Positions 15,749-25,162 are shown, counted from the first letter of the stretch. The stretch: DNA of 64,000 bases from Sulfurivermis sp040755915 (GCA_040755915.1 JBFLWM010000033.1:1-64000), one strand, 5' to 3'. Program-made: numbers and translations. The notes: generated by a model from the sequence alone, not told the origin.

Positions 15749-17257
15749 CTACTCATCCAATGCCTGTTCGATCCGCTCACACACCGACTTGAGGATCGAT
15801 ACCCGCGCCAGGTGCTTGTCGTTGGAGGCGATCAGGTGCCACGGCGCGTAGGAGGTGGAGGTGCGGGTGACCATGTCGCTCACCGCCTGTTTGTACGGCT
15901 CCCACTTCTCGCGGTTGCGCCAGTCCTCGTCGGTGATCTTGTACTGCTTGTAGGCAATCTTTTCGCGTTCCTGGAAGCGGCGCAGCTGCTCCTCCGGCGA
16001 GATGTGCAGCCAGAACTTGCACAGGATGATGCCGTGCTCGCTGAGCTGCTGTTCGAATGAATTGATCTCCATGTAGGCGCGCTGCCACTCATGCTCCCGG
16101 GCGAACTGTTCCACCCGCTCCACCAGCACGCGGCCATACCAGGAACGGTCGTAGATGGTGATGTAGCCGGCCTGCGGGATGTGACGCCAGAAGCGCCACA
16201 GATAGTGCTGCGCCAGTTCTTCATCGGTCGGCGCCGCCACCGAGATGACGCGGTACAGGCGCGCATCCATGGCGCCGGTGAGACGGCGGATGGCGCCGCC
16301 CTTGCCGGCGGCATCCCAGCCCTCGAACATGAAGATGCTGGAACGGCGCTTCTCGCGCGCCGCCCAGGCCAGGCGGCTGAGGCGTTCCTGATATTTGGCC
16401 AGCTGTTTCTTGTAATCCTTGTCGCTGATGGCCTGGCCCAGGTCGACGCTGTCCAGCACCTGGCGTTGCGGCGTGGACGCCGCGGGGGTTTCCGGTTTGG
16501 CCGCGCTGCGTTTTTCCTTGCCCTTGGCGGCGGCCTGCATCTCGTCCAGCCGCCGGCTGATGGCGTCCAGTACCGTGCTGGCCGCCGTAAGGTCGCGATA
16601 GTTCTCGTCGGTCGCCTCGATCAGGTGCCAGGGTGCGGTGCCGCTGCTGGTGGCGCGGATGGCCTCCTCGGAGACGGTGACGAAGTCATCGTATTTCTTG
16701 AGGAACTTCTTCTGCATCGGCGAGGCGACCATGCCGGTGGCCGGATGCAGCTTGCCTTCCTTGTCCGGCGTGAGGCGCCGCTTCTGTTCCTTCTTGGTGA
16801 TGTGGAACCACAGCTTGATGACCAGGGCGCCGTCATCGCTCAACATCTTCTCGAATTCATTGATGCGCAGCAGTTCGTACTCGAACTGGCCGGGCTCGAT
16901 GCGACCGTAGACGCGGTCGATGATCGGCTGGGTGTACCAGGAGCCGAACATGATGCCGATAGTGCCGCGCGGCGGCAGCTTGCGCCAGAAGCGCCAGTAG
17001 CGCGGCCGCTCCCGTTCCTCGTCGCTCTCGTCCCAGAAGGCATGGGTCTGGATGCCGCGGGTGTCGAGCCACTCGTTGAGGCGGTTGACCACCTTGGGCT
17101 TGCCGGCGCCTTCGACGCCGGAGACGATGACGATCACCGGCATGCGTGTCTCGCGCAGCGCGGCCTGGATGTCGAGCAGGCGGGTGCGCAGTTGCGGCAG
17201 CTGTTCGTTGAAGTTCTTCTTGTCCAGGGTGTTGCCCAGTTCCACGGCCTCGAACAT
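15749..17257 (-). CDS. pap: Polyphosphate:AMP phosphotransferase (two-domain PPK2)
   Basis: A 502-aa fusion of two PPK2 domains. The first (about residues 10-240) has the P-loop SGVEGAGKPK; the second (about 265-500) has FEGWDAAGKGG and the lid motif YDRSWYGRVLVERVE. This duplicated architecture is the class II PPK2 that phosphorylates AMP to ADP with polyphosphate. The C-terminal domain is the catalytic one in characterised members. The linker KGKEKRSAAKPETPAAS is low complexity. It is convergent with tmcA and divergent from the diguanylate cyclase. A promoter is visible upstream. Confidence 0.92.
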   Translation of the reverse strand: MFEAVELGNTLDKKNFNEQLPQLRTRLLDIQAALRETRMPVIVIVSGVEGAGKPKVVNRLNEWLDTRGIQTHAFWDESDEERERPRYWRFWRKLPPRGTIGIMFGSWYTQPIIDRVYGRIEPGQFEYELLRINEFEKMLSDDGALVIKLWFHITKKEQKRRLTPDKEGKLHPATGMVASPMQKKFLKKYDDFVTVSEEAIRATSSGTAPWHLIEATDENYRDLTAASTVLDAISRRLDEMQAAAKGKEKRSAAKPETPAASTPQRQVLDSVDLGQAISDKDYKKQLAKYQERLSRLAWAAREKRRSSIFMFEGWDAAGKGGAIRRLTGAMDARLYRVISVAAPTDEELAQHYLWRFWRHIPQAGYITIYDRSWYGRVLVERVEQFAREHEWQRAYMEINSFEQQLSEHGIILCKFWLHISPEEQLRRFQEREKIAYKQYKITDEDWRNREKWEPYKQAVSDMVTRTSTSYAPWHLIASNDKHLARVSILKSVCERIEQALDE

Positions 17258-17297
17258 ATTTCTCTCCCTGCTTCGCCGTTGCCAAGATGATGCAGCA

Positions 17298-17326
17298 AGT
17301 AAACGTCTTCACTCTCAGGGCGTCAA
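17298..17326 (-). promoter_or_regulatory. Putative pap promoter
   Basis: Minus strand: TTGACG (17321-17326), 17-bp spacer, TTTACT (17298-17303), about 40 bases before the pap ATG. The -35 match is good and the -10 match moderate. Confidence 0.4.
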
Positions 17327-17452
17327 CTGCGACATTGTGCAGTGATTTGGTAGGCCATGGCGTATTCCCCTTGGGATGCATGGATATGGCCATTGGTTGC
17401 AAAGGCACCAAAACGTCGTATAAAGGAGATATACATTCTGCCGGCGCAGGCC

Positions 17453-19048
17453 ATGTCTCCCTTTTCCCCCTCTCCGCCCCGCTACAGCCAGCGTTTCGTG
17501 TTCATCGGCCTGATCGGTGTGGTGCTGCTCGCCCTGTCGGCTTCGTTTCTGTATGTCATCCAGGCGGCGCGCCAGCAGCAGATCGAGCAGGCATTGAATA
17601 CGGTGTTGAGCAAGGCCCAGCTCGTGGCACTCGCCCACGATCAATGGCTGGAGGAGTCGCGCAATCTGCTGGCAACGCTGGCGGTGGCACTGGACGGCCT
17701 GCCGGACCTCGAGCGGGACTGTTCCGCGCTGCTGGCGACGATGACGCAGGCCACGCGCGGCGTGGACACCATGCTGGTGGCACGGCCGGACGGCGCGGTG
17801 GTGTGTGCGCCGCACGCGCTGCCAGAGCCGGTCAATGTCGCCGACCGCCTGTATTTCCGCCGTGCGTTGGAGCTGGACGGGTTCGCCGTGGGGGAATACA
17901 TCATCGGACGCGTCAGCGGCGAGCCGGTACTGCCGGCGGCCCTGCCGTTGCGTGATGCCAGCGGTGAGGTGCGGTATGTGGTCATACTCGGCCGCAAGCT
18001 GTCCTGGGTGGAAACCACCCTGGCGCGGCAACGCTATTCGGCCGACACGACCATCCTGCTCATCGATGGCAAGGGCCGGGTGATGGCGCGCGCGCCGGAT
18101 GCCGCAGCGATGCTGGCGCAGGGATCACTGACGAGCATCATGGAGCAGGAGCAGGGCGTGCTGGAGGTGCGGGATGTGAATGGCGCGGCGCGATACCTCG
18201 GCTTCACCACCCTGGGGCAGCGGGTCAACGATGCCTACGTGGTGGTAAGCGTGCCGGCGGAAGAGGTGCTGGCACCGGTGCGCGCATTTCTGCTGGGCAA
18301 TCTGGTGCAGTTTGCCGTGGCCGCCATGCTGATCTTTGCACTGCTGTGGTTTGGGCTGGGGTATTGGGTGCTGCGGCCATTGCGCCGCCTGCTGGCCGCC
18401 ATGGAAGGCGTGCGCGGCGGCAATCTCGCCCTGCGCCTCGGCGTGCAGGGTGGCACGGTGGAAATGGTGAAGCTGGCGCAGAGCTTCGATGGCATGGTGA
18501 GCGAATTGCAGCAGGCCGACGCGCGGCTGCGCCGCCAGTCGGACATCGATGGTCTGCTCGGTATTGCCAATCGGCGTGCCTTCGACGAGACGTTGGCTCA
18601 GGAGTGGGGACGCGCGCAGCGTGAGCTGGCGCCGTTGTCTCTGCTGATGATCGATGTGGACTACTTCAAGAATTACAATGACAGCTACGGACACCAGGCC
18701 GGCGATCGCTGTTTGCAGCAGATCGCGGCGGCGATCGCCGCCACGCTGAAGCGGCCGGCGGATGTTGTCGCGCGCTACGGTGGCGAAGAATTTGCCGTGG
18801 TGTTGCCGCGCACCGATGCCGCCGGGGCCGATGGGGTGGCGCGTGCGATCCAGAACGAGGTGGCACGGCTGGCCATTCCGCACGCGGCCTCGCGTGCCAG
18901 TGATCAGGTGACGGTGAGTATTGGCATCGCCACGCTGGCGCCGGCGCCAGGCAATTCGCCCGAGATATTGATTCATGGCGCAGACAGTGCGCTGTATCGC
19001 GCCAAGCACGAGGGCCGCAACCGCCGCGTCCATGCGGAGGCCGGATAG
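17453..19048 (+). CDS. Membrane diguanylate cyclase with periplasmic Cache-like sensor
   Basis: The protein is 531 aa from ATG 17453. It has a transmembrane helix at about residues 12-34, a periplasmic dCache-like domain of about 240 residues, a second helix (about 275-300), HAMP (about 300-355) and a GGDEF domain to the end. The active motif is GGEEF near residue 443. An RxxD inhibitory site (RPAD) lies exactly five residues before it, so product inhibition by c-di-GMP is expected. The start is ambiguous: AAGGAGA at 17423-17429 is too far from ATG 17453, and an in-frame ATG at 17357 gives a longer form. It is followed 44 bases later by a secreted orphan protein on the same strand. Confidence 0.88.
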   Translation: MSPFSPSPPRYSQRFVFIGLIGVVLLALSASFLYVIQAARQQQIEQALNTVLSKAQLVALAHDQWLEESRNLLATLAVALDGLPDLERDCSALLATMTQATRGVDTMLVARPDGAVVCAPHALPEPVNVADRLYFRRALELDGFAVGEYIIGRVSGEPVLPAALPLRDASGEVRYVVILGRKLSWVETTLARQRYSADTTILLIDGKGRVMARAPDAAAMLAQGSLTSIMEQEQGVLEVRDVNGAARYLGFTTLGQRVNDAYVVVSVPAEEVLAPVRAFLLGNLVQFAVAAMLIFALLWFGLGYWVLRPLRRLLAAMEGVRGGNLALRLGVQGGTVEMVKLAQSFDGMVSELQQADARLRRQSDIDGLLGIANRRAFDETLAQEWGRAQRELAPLSLLMIDVDYFKNYNDSYGHQAGDRCLQQIAAAIAATLKRPADVVARYGGEEFAVVLPRTDAAGADGVARAIQNEVARLAIPHAASRASDQVTVSIGIATLAPAPGNSPEILIHGADSALYRAKHEGRNRRVHAEAG

Positions 19049-19092
19049 ATGGAAGGACGCTGTACCTGCAACATACAAACAAGGAGCGGAAC

Positions 19093-21186
19093 ATGAGGTC
19101 AGTAGGGTGGAAGGGATGGCTGGGCGGTCTGTTGTTCCTGATGGCTGCGCCCGCGCCGGCGGCGCCGCCCTCCGGTATGGCACCGCCGGTGGCCGCGGCA
19201 CCGGTTGCCATTCCGTCCGCGCTGAAGAAGTCGCCGGAACTCGCCCGGCTGTTGCGTGACTGGGACAGGGAATCGATGCTGGCCATGGAGGTGGCGCGTC
19301 AGGCACCGCGCCAGGTGCTGAACCGTGCGGCGATGCAGCGCACCCGCATCGAGACGGCCGGCGGCGAGAAGGTTGCACTGGGCAAGCTGTTCGACAGCAC
19401 CTTCACGGCCCAGCGCGCACTGGACCGGCAACTGCAGCGCATCCCCGCCACCGCGCTGGTCGGACGGCCGCAGATCAACGAGGCGGTGGTGGAGTTTCCC
19501 GATCGGCTGCTCATGGTGCGCCAGGTACGGGTCGTGGTGCGTGACCCGCAGCAGGCGGCGGCTGCGGCACCCGAACTGGCAAAGTTTCTGGCGCCGGTGG
19601 ATCAGGCGGCCGCGGCCCAGGCCCGTGTGGCGGATCTGGAGCCGGATGTGCAGCAGAGTTTCCGCCGCTATATCACCGCAGAATTGCCGTTGCTGGAAGC
19701 CGATGACCCGCTGCGTCAGGCGCTGGCCGCAGGCGGTGAAGATGCGGTATTGCGTGCCGTGCTGAGCGGCGCGGGCGAGTTCGATGTCACCGAGCAGGTG
19801 GTGGTGGAGCGGCGGTTGTTCAATGACGGCATGCCGCACCTGACCCGGGAGTTTCGTGCCCTGGCCCAGACCACAGGACCGGTGCTGAAACCAACCGTGG
19901 CGCGGCAGCAGCCGGCGGCGGCGCGGGCGCCATCGAGCCTGGGTGGCCCGGCGGCGCAGGGCCGTGACTATCAATATCCTGCCGGCGAGCGCCATGAAGG
20001 AAGGCTGGAGTTCAGCGAGCCGTTTCTGGCCGGCTTCACCCTTGGGCAGGAACTGGCCTGGGAGCGCAAGTGGAAATTCGGCGCCGGGTTCCTGCGCGTC
20101 AATTACGGCATGGGCTACGGTTTCGGCCTGCGCATTCCCGTCGCCCTCAACGGCCGCCTGGAGCCGACGCGCAGTGTGCGCAGCACCATCGATGATCCGG
20201 GCCGCGATCTGACCCTGCGCCTGCAGGCCGTGACCAGCGACGCGCAGGAAGAATATTACAGCCGCGTGGGGCTGGCGCCGGGACAGGTGTTCGGCGGCGA
20301 TGAGTTCGTCTTCACTGCCGGCTCATGGTTCGGCTTCAAGCTGTACGCCCTGGGCAAGACCTGGGCGGAGCTGACGCCGGTCAATTCGCCCTGGCACAAG
20401 AGCCTCAGCTTCCGCCCGCCGCTGGGCGGCAGCCCGCGCGAGATATTCACCTTCGCCGTGCCGCCGGAACTGACCAATACCGCCATCGATCTCGGCGCAC
20501 TGAGCGGTGCACTGGAGGTCGGCGTGGGTCTGAATGGCAGCGGCAAGGTGCTGGCGCCGTATGCCCTGCTGGTGGACGGCCGGCCGGTGGTGGAGCAGCG
20601 CATCGCACTGAACAACGCCAATCAGCACACCGAGACCCTGCGCCTGCCGCCGCTGACGGCGACGCCCGGCACGGTGGTGCAGCAGGGCTACGGCCTGCGC
20701 CTGGGTGCGCCGACCTATCTGATGGATGTCAGCGCAGCGACGCGCCTGCGTGTGGTGATGCGGGTGAAGGCCGGGCCGCTGAAGCGCAGCGTGGCCACCG
20801 ACTGGGTGGATGTGTTCACCCTGCCGCTGGGACAGATCGCCCTGCTGCCCCACGCCGGCACCCACGGCCGCTATGAGTGGCAGGAAGGCGTGCGCATCTT
20901 CGAGGCACGCGACCCGGGCGATCCGGCCACGATGCAGGCACCGCGCAAGGTGCCGCGCCCGGGCGCGGCGGCGCCGTCCACCGCGCCGACACCGGCTGCG
21001 CCGGCCAGGCCGGCGGCAACGGTGCGTCCGTCGGCAGTGCCGGCAGAGCGGCCCCAGGCGACCACCGGCCGTGACAAGGCGTCGAGTGTCGGCTATGGCG
21101 AAGACCCGGGAGAGGAAACCCAGGAGCGGCCCAATCCGCTGCACACGCAGCCGGCCCCGATCAGACAGCCGGCGCCGGTGCAGTGA
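19093..21186 (+). CDS. Large secreted protein of unknown function
   Basis: The 697-aa product has a signal peptide (about residues 1-24, ending PAPAA). A helical, Ala/Gln-rich region with charged repeats follows to about 260, then a mixed, probably beta-rich region (about 285-600) containing FGAGFLRVNYGMGYGFGLR and several ordered Gly/Asp turns. The C-terminal tail of about 85 residues is rich in Pro and Ala and looks disordered. No catalytic motif or known domain is recognised. AAGGAG lies eight bases before the ATG. It is downstream of a diguanylate cyclase, so it could be a c-di-GMP-linked surface or matrix protein (inference only). Confidence 0.75.
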   Translation: MRSVGWKGWLGGLLFLMAAPAPAAPPSGMAPPVAAAPVAIPSALKKSPELARLLRDWDRESMLAMEVARQAPRQVLNRAAMQRTRIETAGGEKVALGKLFDSTFTAQRALDRQLQRIPATALVGRPQINEAVVEFPDRLLMVRQVRVVVRDPQQAAAAAPELAKFLAPVDQAAAAQARVADLEPDVQQSFRRYITAELPLLEADDPLRQALAAGGEDAVLRAVLSGAGEFDVTEQVVVERRLFNDGMPHLTREFRALAQTTGPVLKPTVARQQPAAARAPSSLGGPAAQGRDYQYPAGERHEGRLEFSEPFLAGFTLGQELAWERKWKFGAGFLRVNYGMGYGFGLRIPVALNGRLEPTRSVRSTIDDPGRDLTLRLQAVTSDAQEEYYSRVGLAPGQVFGGDEFVFTAGSWFGFKLYALGKTWAELTPVNSPWHKSLSFRPPLGGSPREIFTFAVPPELTNTAIDLGALSGALEVGVGLNGSGKVLAPYALLVDGRPVVEQRIALNNANQHTETLRLPPLTATPGTVVQQGYGLRLGAPTYLMDVSAATRLRVVMRVKAGPLKRSVATDWVDVFTLPLGQIALLPHAGTHGRYEWQEGVRIFEARDPGDPATMQAPRKVPRPGAAAPSTAPTPAAPARPAATVRPSAVPAERPQATTGRDKASSVGYGEDPGEETQERPNPLHTQPAPIRQPAPVQ

Positions 21187-21203
21187 GGCTCCAGGCCGCT
21201 GCC

Positions 21204-21232
21204 CTGACGGCAGCGGCGCGCCGCGCTACAAT
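21204..21232 (+). promoter_or_regulatory. Putative sigma70 promoter for the P-loop ATPase gene
   Basis: CTGACG (21204-21209), 17-bp spacer, TACAAT (21227-21232). The predicted transcription start falls about 30 bases before the GTG start at 21268. Confidence 0.55.
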
Positions 21233-21267
21233 GACGCTCTTTTCGTTTATCCCGGGGAGCGGGTTTC

Positions 21268-22113
21268 GTGAAACTGAGCGCCGAGCAGTTCCGTCATTGG
21301 GAGCACAAGTGCATCACCCTGCTGGGCATGTCCGGTGTGGGCAAGACGCGCATCTCCAACCTGCTGCGTGCCAGCAACTGGTTCCACTTCTCGGCGGATT
21401 ACCGCATCGGCACGCGCTACCTGGACGAGGCGATCCTCGACAACATCAAGCAGCAGGCCATGCAGGTGCCGTTCCTGCGCGACCTGCTGCGCTCGGATTC
21501 CATCTACATCCGCAACAACATCACGGTGGATCACCTGAAGCCGGTGTCCACCTTCATGGGCAAACTGGGCAACCCCGAGCTGGGCGGCCTGTCGCTCACC
21601 GAGTTCAAGCGCCGCCAAGGCCTGCACCGCGTCGCCGAGGTGGCCACCTTCCGCGACGTGCCGGAGTTCATCCACAAGGCGCGCTCGCTGTACGGCTACC
21701 AGCACTTCATCAACGACGCCGGCGGTTCGCTGTGCGAGCTGGATGAGCCGGGCCTGCTCGATGAACTCGCCGGGCACACCCTGTTTCTCTACATCCAGGC
21801 CTCGGAGTCGGATGAGCGCGCACTGATCCGCCGCGCCGAGGCGGACCCCAAGCCGCTGTACTACCGCGAGGCCTTTCTCGACGAACAGCTCGCCATCTAC
21901 ATGCAGGAGCGCGCGCTGGACTACGTGGCGCAGATCGATCCGGACGACTTCGTGCGCTGGGTGTTCTCGCGCCTGTTCCGGGCGCGCGTGCCGCGCTACG
22001 AGGCGATCGCCCGGCAGTACGGCTACACCATCACCACCGCCGAACTGGCCCAGGTGCAGAGCGAAGGCGATTTCCTCGCCCTGATCGAGCGGGCCATCGC
22101 ACGGCAGGAATGA
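21268..22113 (+). CDS. P-loop ATPase of unknown function
   Basis: A 281-aa soluble protein beginning at GTG with a Walker A motif, LLGMSGVGKTRISN, near residue 22. The remainder is well-ordered and charged, with LCELDEPGLLDELA as a possible Walker B region near 155 and repeated acidic/basic helices at the C-terminus. It resembles conserved ATPase proteins of sulfur-oxidising gammaproteobacteria, but I know no characterised member. It is upstream of metA, with a palindromic repeat in the 135-base gap. It has its own promoter, so a functional link to methionine synthesis is uncertain. Confidence 0.75.
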   Translation: MKLSAEQFRHWEHKCITLLGMSGVGKTRISNLLRASNWFHFSADYRIGTRYLDEAILDNIKQQAMQVPFLRDLLRSDSIYIRNNITVDHLKPVSTFMGKLGNPELGGLSLTEFKRRQGLHRVAEVATFRDVPEFIHKARSLYGYQHFINDAGGSLCELDEPGLLDELAGHTLFLYIQASESDERALIRRAEADPKPLYYREAFLDEQLAIYMQERALDYVAQIDPDDFVRWVFSRLFRARVPRYEAIARQYGYTITTAELAQVQSEGDFLALIERAIARQE

Positions 22114-22128
22114 GAAACGGCAAGGAAT

Positions 22129-22209
22129 CCGCAAATGAACGCGAATGAACGCAAATCCAACGACGGAATATTCTGAGCAATATTTGCGTCCATTTGCGTT
22201 TATTCGCGG
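22129..22209. repeat. Imperfect palindromic repeat (GCAAATGAACGCGAATGAACGC type)
   Basis: Arms at 22129-22156 and 22182-22209 pair over 28 bp with about four mismatches. Each arm carries internal AATGAACGC iterations. It fills most of the gap before metA and differs from the GTAGG-headed families. Confidence 0.75.
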
Positions 22210-22248
22210 AATGTTTTTTACGCCGTTTGATTATCGAGGAAATCACGC

Positions 22249-23319
22249 ATGCCCTTGGTTGCCCATACCGAACTCCCCACCTTCGAGCGCATGAAGCAGG
22301 AAGGGCAGAACGTGCTGCCGCGCGACTATGCCCTGCAGCAGGATATCCGCGAGCTGCATGTCGGTCTGCTCAACATGATGCCGGACGCCGCGCTGGAGGC
22401 CACCGAGCGCCAGTTCTTCCGCCTCATCGGTGAGAGCAACCAGATCGCCCAGTTCTACCTGCACCCGTTTACGCTGAAAGAATTGAAGCGTGGCGCCAAG
22501 GGGCAGGAGCACGTCGACAAATACTACGAAACCTTCGAGCAGGTGAAGGCACAGGGCCTGGATGCGCTGATCATCACCGGCGCCAACGTGCAGGGCAGCG
22601 AGCTGTCGCAGCAGCCGTTCTGGCAGCCGCTCATCGAGGTGATCGACTGGGCCTATGCAAATGTGACCTCGACGTTGTGTTCCTGCCTCACCACCCACGC
22701 GGTCATGGAATTCCGTTACCACCAGAAGCGCCGCCCGCTCGGCTTCAAGCGCTGGGGCGTGTATTCGCATCGGGTGATGGATCGGCGCCATCCGCTGGTC
22801 ACCGGTGTGAACACGCGTTTCGACGTGCCGCATTCGCGTTTCAACCAGATTGATCGCGAGCAGTTCGAGACGGTGGGATGCCGTGTGCTGGTGGAGAGCG
22901 CGCAGGCCGGTGTGCATCTGGCGGTCAGCCCGGATCTGTTCCGTCTGGTGTTCTTCCAGGGACATCCCGAGTACGACGTGATCTCGCTGCTGAAGGAATA
23001 CAAGCGCGAGGTGCTGCATTACGCCAACGGCGACCGTGCCGACTATCCGCCCTTCGTGGAGAATTATTTCACCGCGCAGAACGAGGCGATCCTCGACGAA
23101 TACCGCGAGCAGCTGGAGGCGGCGAAGGCCAGAGGGGCGTCACTGCCCGAGATGCCGGAGGAGCTGGTGGCCTCGCAGCTGGACAACACCTGGCATGACA
23201 GCGCCGAGGCGGTGATCAACAACTGGATCGGCATGGTCTACCAGCTCACCCACCATGATCGACGTCTGCCGTTCAAGGCCGGCATCAATCCCGACGACCC
23301 GCTCGGCCTGCGCGGCTAG
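22249..23319 (+). CDS. metA: Homoserine O-succinyltransferase (MetA family)
   Basis: The 356-aa enzyme transfers an acyl group from an acyl-CoA to homoserine, the first committed step to methionine. The glutamine-amidotransferase-like fold is recognisable: the nucleophile Cys (about 146) is in TSTLCSCLTTHAV, and the His-x-Glu pair is in FFQGHPEYD (about 240). The motif SCLTTHA differs from the usual CWGAQA, matching the divergent branch annotated as succinyltransferase in Thiobacillus-like bacteria. The C-terminal 50 residues extend beyond the E. coli enzyme. Its stop codon lies in a CTAG shared with the stop of the convergent phrB. Confidence 0.9.
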   Translation: MPLVAHTELPTFERMKQEGQNVLPRDYALQQDIRELHVGLLNMMPDAALEATERQFFRLIGESNQIAQFYLHPFTLKELKRGAKGQEHVDKYYETFEQVKAQGLDALIITGANVQGSELSQQPFWQPLIEVIDWAYANVTSTLCSCLTTHAVMEFRYHQKRRPLGFKRWGVYSHRVMDRRHPLVTGVNTRFDVPHSRFNQIDREQFETVGCRVLVESAQAGVHLAVSPDLFRLVFFQGHPEYDVISLLKEYKREVLHYANGDRADYPPFVENYFTAQNEAILDEYREQLEAAKARGASLPEMPEELVASQLDNTWHDSAEAVINNWIGMVYQLTHHDRRLPFKAGINPDDPLGLRG

Positions 23320-24722
23320 CGCCTGATCGCTGCATAGGCCGCGAGCGCCCGCTCGCGGCTGGCCTTGAGATCCACCCGCGGCGCGGGATAGTCCGCCGGT
23401 ACGGTCGGTGACGACCAGGGCTGATGGATGTATTTGTCTGCAAGACCGGACAGTTCCGGTACCCAGTGCCGCACGTAGTCACCGTGCGGATCGAATTTCT
23501 CCCCCTGACTGACCGGATTGAATATGCGGAAGTACGGCGCGGCATCGGCGCCGCAGCCGGCTACCCATTGCCAGCCCAGCGTGTTGTTGGCGAGGTCGGC
23601 GTCCACCAGCGTGTCCATGAACCAGCGTGCGCCTTCCTGCCAGGGGATGAGCAGGTTCTTGGTGAGAAACGAGGCGGCGATCATGCGCACGCGGTTGTGC
23701 ATCCAGCCGCTGTGCCACAGCTCGCGCATGCCGGCATCGACGATGGGGATGCCGGTATCGCCGTGTTGCCAGGCGATGAGGTCTTCCGCGTAATCGCGCC
23801 GCCAGGGGAAGCGGGCGAAGCGCGCATCCAGCGGCTCGTTGACGGTGTGTGGGAAGTGATACAGCAGCTGATGGGCGAATTCGCGCCACACCAGTTGGCG
23901 CAGCCAGCTCTCGCCGTTCTGGGTCAGACCGGGATCGCGCTGCATGGTCAGGTGCTGCTGCACGAGCGCCATCAAGCGTTGCGGGCCGATCTCTCCGAAG
24001 TGCAGGTACGGCGACAGGCGCGCGGTACCGGCGCGTGCCGGAAGGTCGCGCGCGGTGGCGTAGTCGGCGACCGCCTGATCGATGAATGCGGTCAGCCGCA
24101 CTTCGGCCCCGGCCTCGCCCGGTTGCCACTCCGCCGCCAAACCGCTGTCCCAGCGCTGGCGCGGCAGCAGTCGCAGTGCCTCCAGCGGCTCAGTGTGCAA
24201 GGTTGCCGGCACGGGCGGGATCGTTGCCGGTGCGGCATGCAGTGCAAGATCGAAACCGCGCCTCTGGGCGGCATTCCAGTAGGGCGTGAATACGCGATAG
24301 GGCGTGCCGTCTGTCTTGAGCAGTTGCCAGGGTTCGTTGAGCAGCAGGGCATTGTGGCTGGCAACATGCAGGCCGTCGGCGCGCAGCGCTTCCTTGATGG
24401 CACTGTCGCGCACCATGGCCTCCGGCTCGTAGACACGGTTCCAGTGCACCTCGCTGGCGCCGCTTTCGCGCAGCACCGCGCGCAAGGACTCCAAGGCATC
24501 GCCGCGACGCAGCAGCAGGCGGGAGCCCCGCTGCCGCAAGGTCTTATCCAGTGCGGCAAGGCTGTGATGTAGCCACCAACGGGCAGCGGCGCCGTCACCG
24601 CCGGCCTCCGGCGTATCGATGTAGAGCGGAATGATGCGGTCGCAACGATCGAGCGCGGCGCGCAAGGCCGGGTTGTCGGCCAGACGCAGGTCGCGGCGGA
24701 ACCAGAGCAGGGCGGTGGTCAT
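23316..24722 (-). CDS. phrB: Deoxyribodipyrimidine photolyase
   Basis: A 468-aa light-dependent repair enzyme for cyclobutane pyrimidine dimers. The N-terminal alpha/beta antenna domain opens MTTALLWFRRDLRLADNPAL. The C-terminal FAD domain has SPYLHFGEIGP, WREFAHQLLYHFP, the Trp-rich GWMHNRVRMIAASFLTK and DADLANNTLGWQWVAGCG. Tryptophans of the electron-transfer chain are present. The ATG at 24722 starts directly at the conserved N-terminus; about 30 codons of open frame upstream are not family-like. It is convergent with metA and sits next to the terminator of a small gene on its own strand. Confidence 0.95.
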   Translation of the reverse strand: MTTALLWFRRDLRLADNPALRAALDRCDRIIPLYIDTPEAGGDGAAARWWLHHSLAALDKTLRQRGSRLLLRRGDALESLRAVLRESGASEVHWNRVYEPEAMVRDSAIKEALRADGLHVASHNALLLNEPWQLLKTDGTPYRVFTPYWNAAQRRGFDLALHAAPATIPPVPATLHTEPLEALRLLPRQRWDSGLAAEWQPGEAGAEVRLTAFIDQAVADYATARDLPARAGTARLSPYLHFGEIGPQRLMALVQQHLTMQRDPGLTQNGESWLRQLVWREFAHQLLYHFPHTVNEPLDARFARFPWRRDYAEDLIAWQHGDTGIPIVDAGMRELWHSGWMHNRVRMIAASFLTKNLLIPWQEGARWFMDTLVDADLANNTLGWQWVAGCGADAAPYFRIFNPVSQGEKFDPHGDYVRHWVPELSGLADKYIHQPWSSPTVPADYPAPRVDLKASRERALAAYAAIRR

Positions 24723-24810
24723 GATGGCTACAGCATACGCGAAGCGACGGTGAACAGAGCAACCGGGGACGCGTGGGGTCGCGCGTGAGCCGGCCGGCAG
24801 AGACCCCGCC

Positions 24811-24843
24811 AAAAAACAAAACCCCGCAGATGCGGGGTTTTGT
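24811..24843 (-). terminator. Rho-independent terminator
   Basis: On the minus strand, CAAAACCCCGCATCTGCGGGG forms an eight-base stem (CCCCGCA/TGCGGGG) flanked by AAAA and followed by TTTTGTTTTTT. It is the clearest intrinsic terminator of the window and ends the small gene at 24861-25064. Confidence 0.88.
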
Positions 24844-24860
24844 ATGCAGCAGGAAAGGAA

Positions 24861-25064
24861 TCAGTAACCCTTGTAATACTCCAGCGGCTTGACGCCGCTG
24901 GCGGCGGTCAGCTCGGCCATGCGCTTCTTGTACTTCTCCATGAAGCTGCCCGCCGGCGGGTTGGCGTATTCCCGGTAGCTGAAGCCGTGCTTGTTGATGT
25001 GGGCCAGATACTCGGTCTCCAGCTGGATCATTTCCTGTTTGATGGCATCGATATTTCCGCTCAT
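24861..25064 (-). CDS. Small conserved-looking hypothetical protein
   Basis: The 67-aa product, starting MSGNIDAIKQEMIQLETEY, is hydrophilic, with predicted helices and the segment HINKHGFSYREYANPPAG. No known domain is recognised. GGAG lies ten bases before the ATG at 25064; an in-frame GTG nine bases earlier is too close to that site. A strong intrinsic terminator directly follows the stop codon, supporting a real, independently transcribed gene. Confidence 0.7.
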   Translation of the reverse strand: MSGNIDAIKQEMIQLETEYLAHINKHGFSYREYANPPAGSFMEKYKKRMAELTAASGVKPLEYYKGY

Positions 25065-25162
25065 GGTAGACACGCTCCGTCAGTGTTTACGAATCACGAA
25101 AGTTGAAAATGGATCGGCGCAGCGAGCGCCGGGCGCTAGTTTCAGCAAAGACAAAATTCCGG

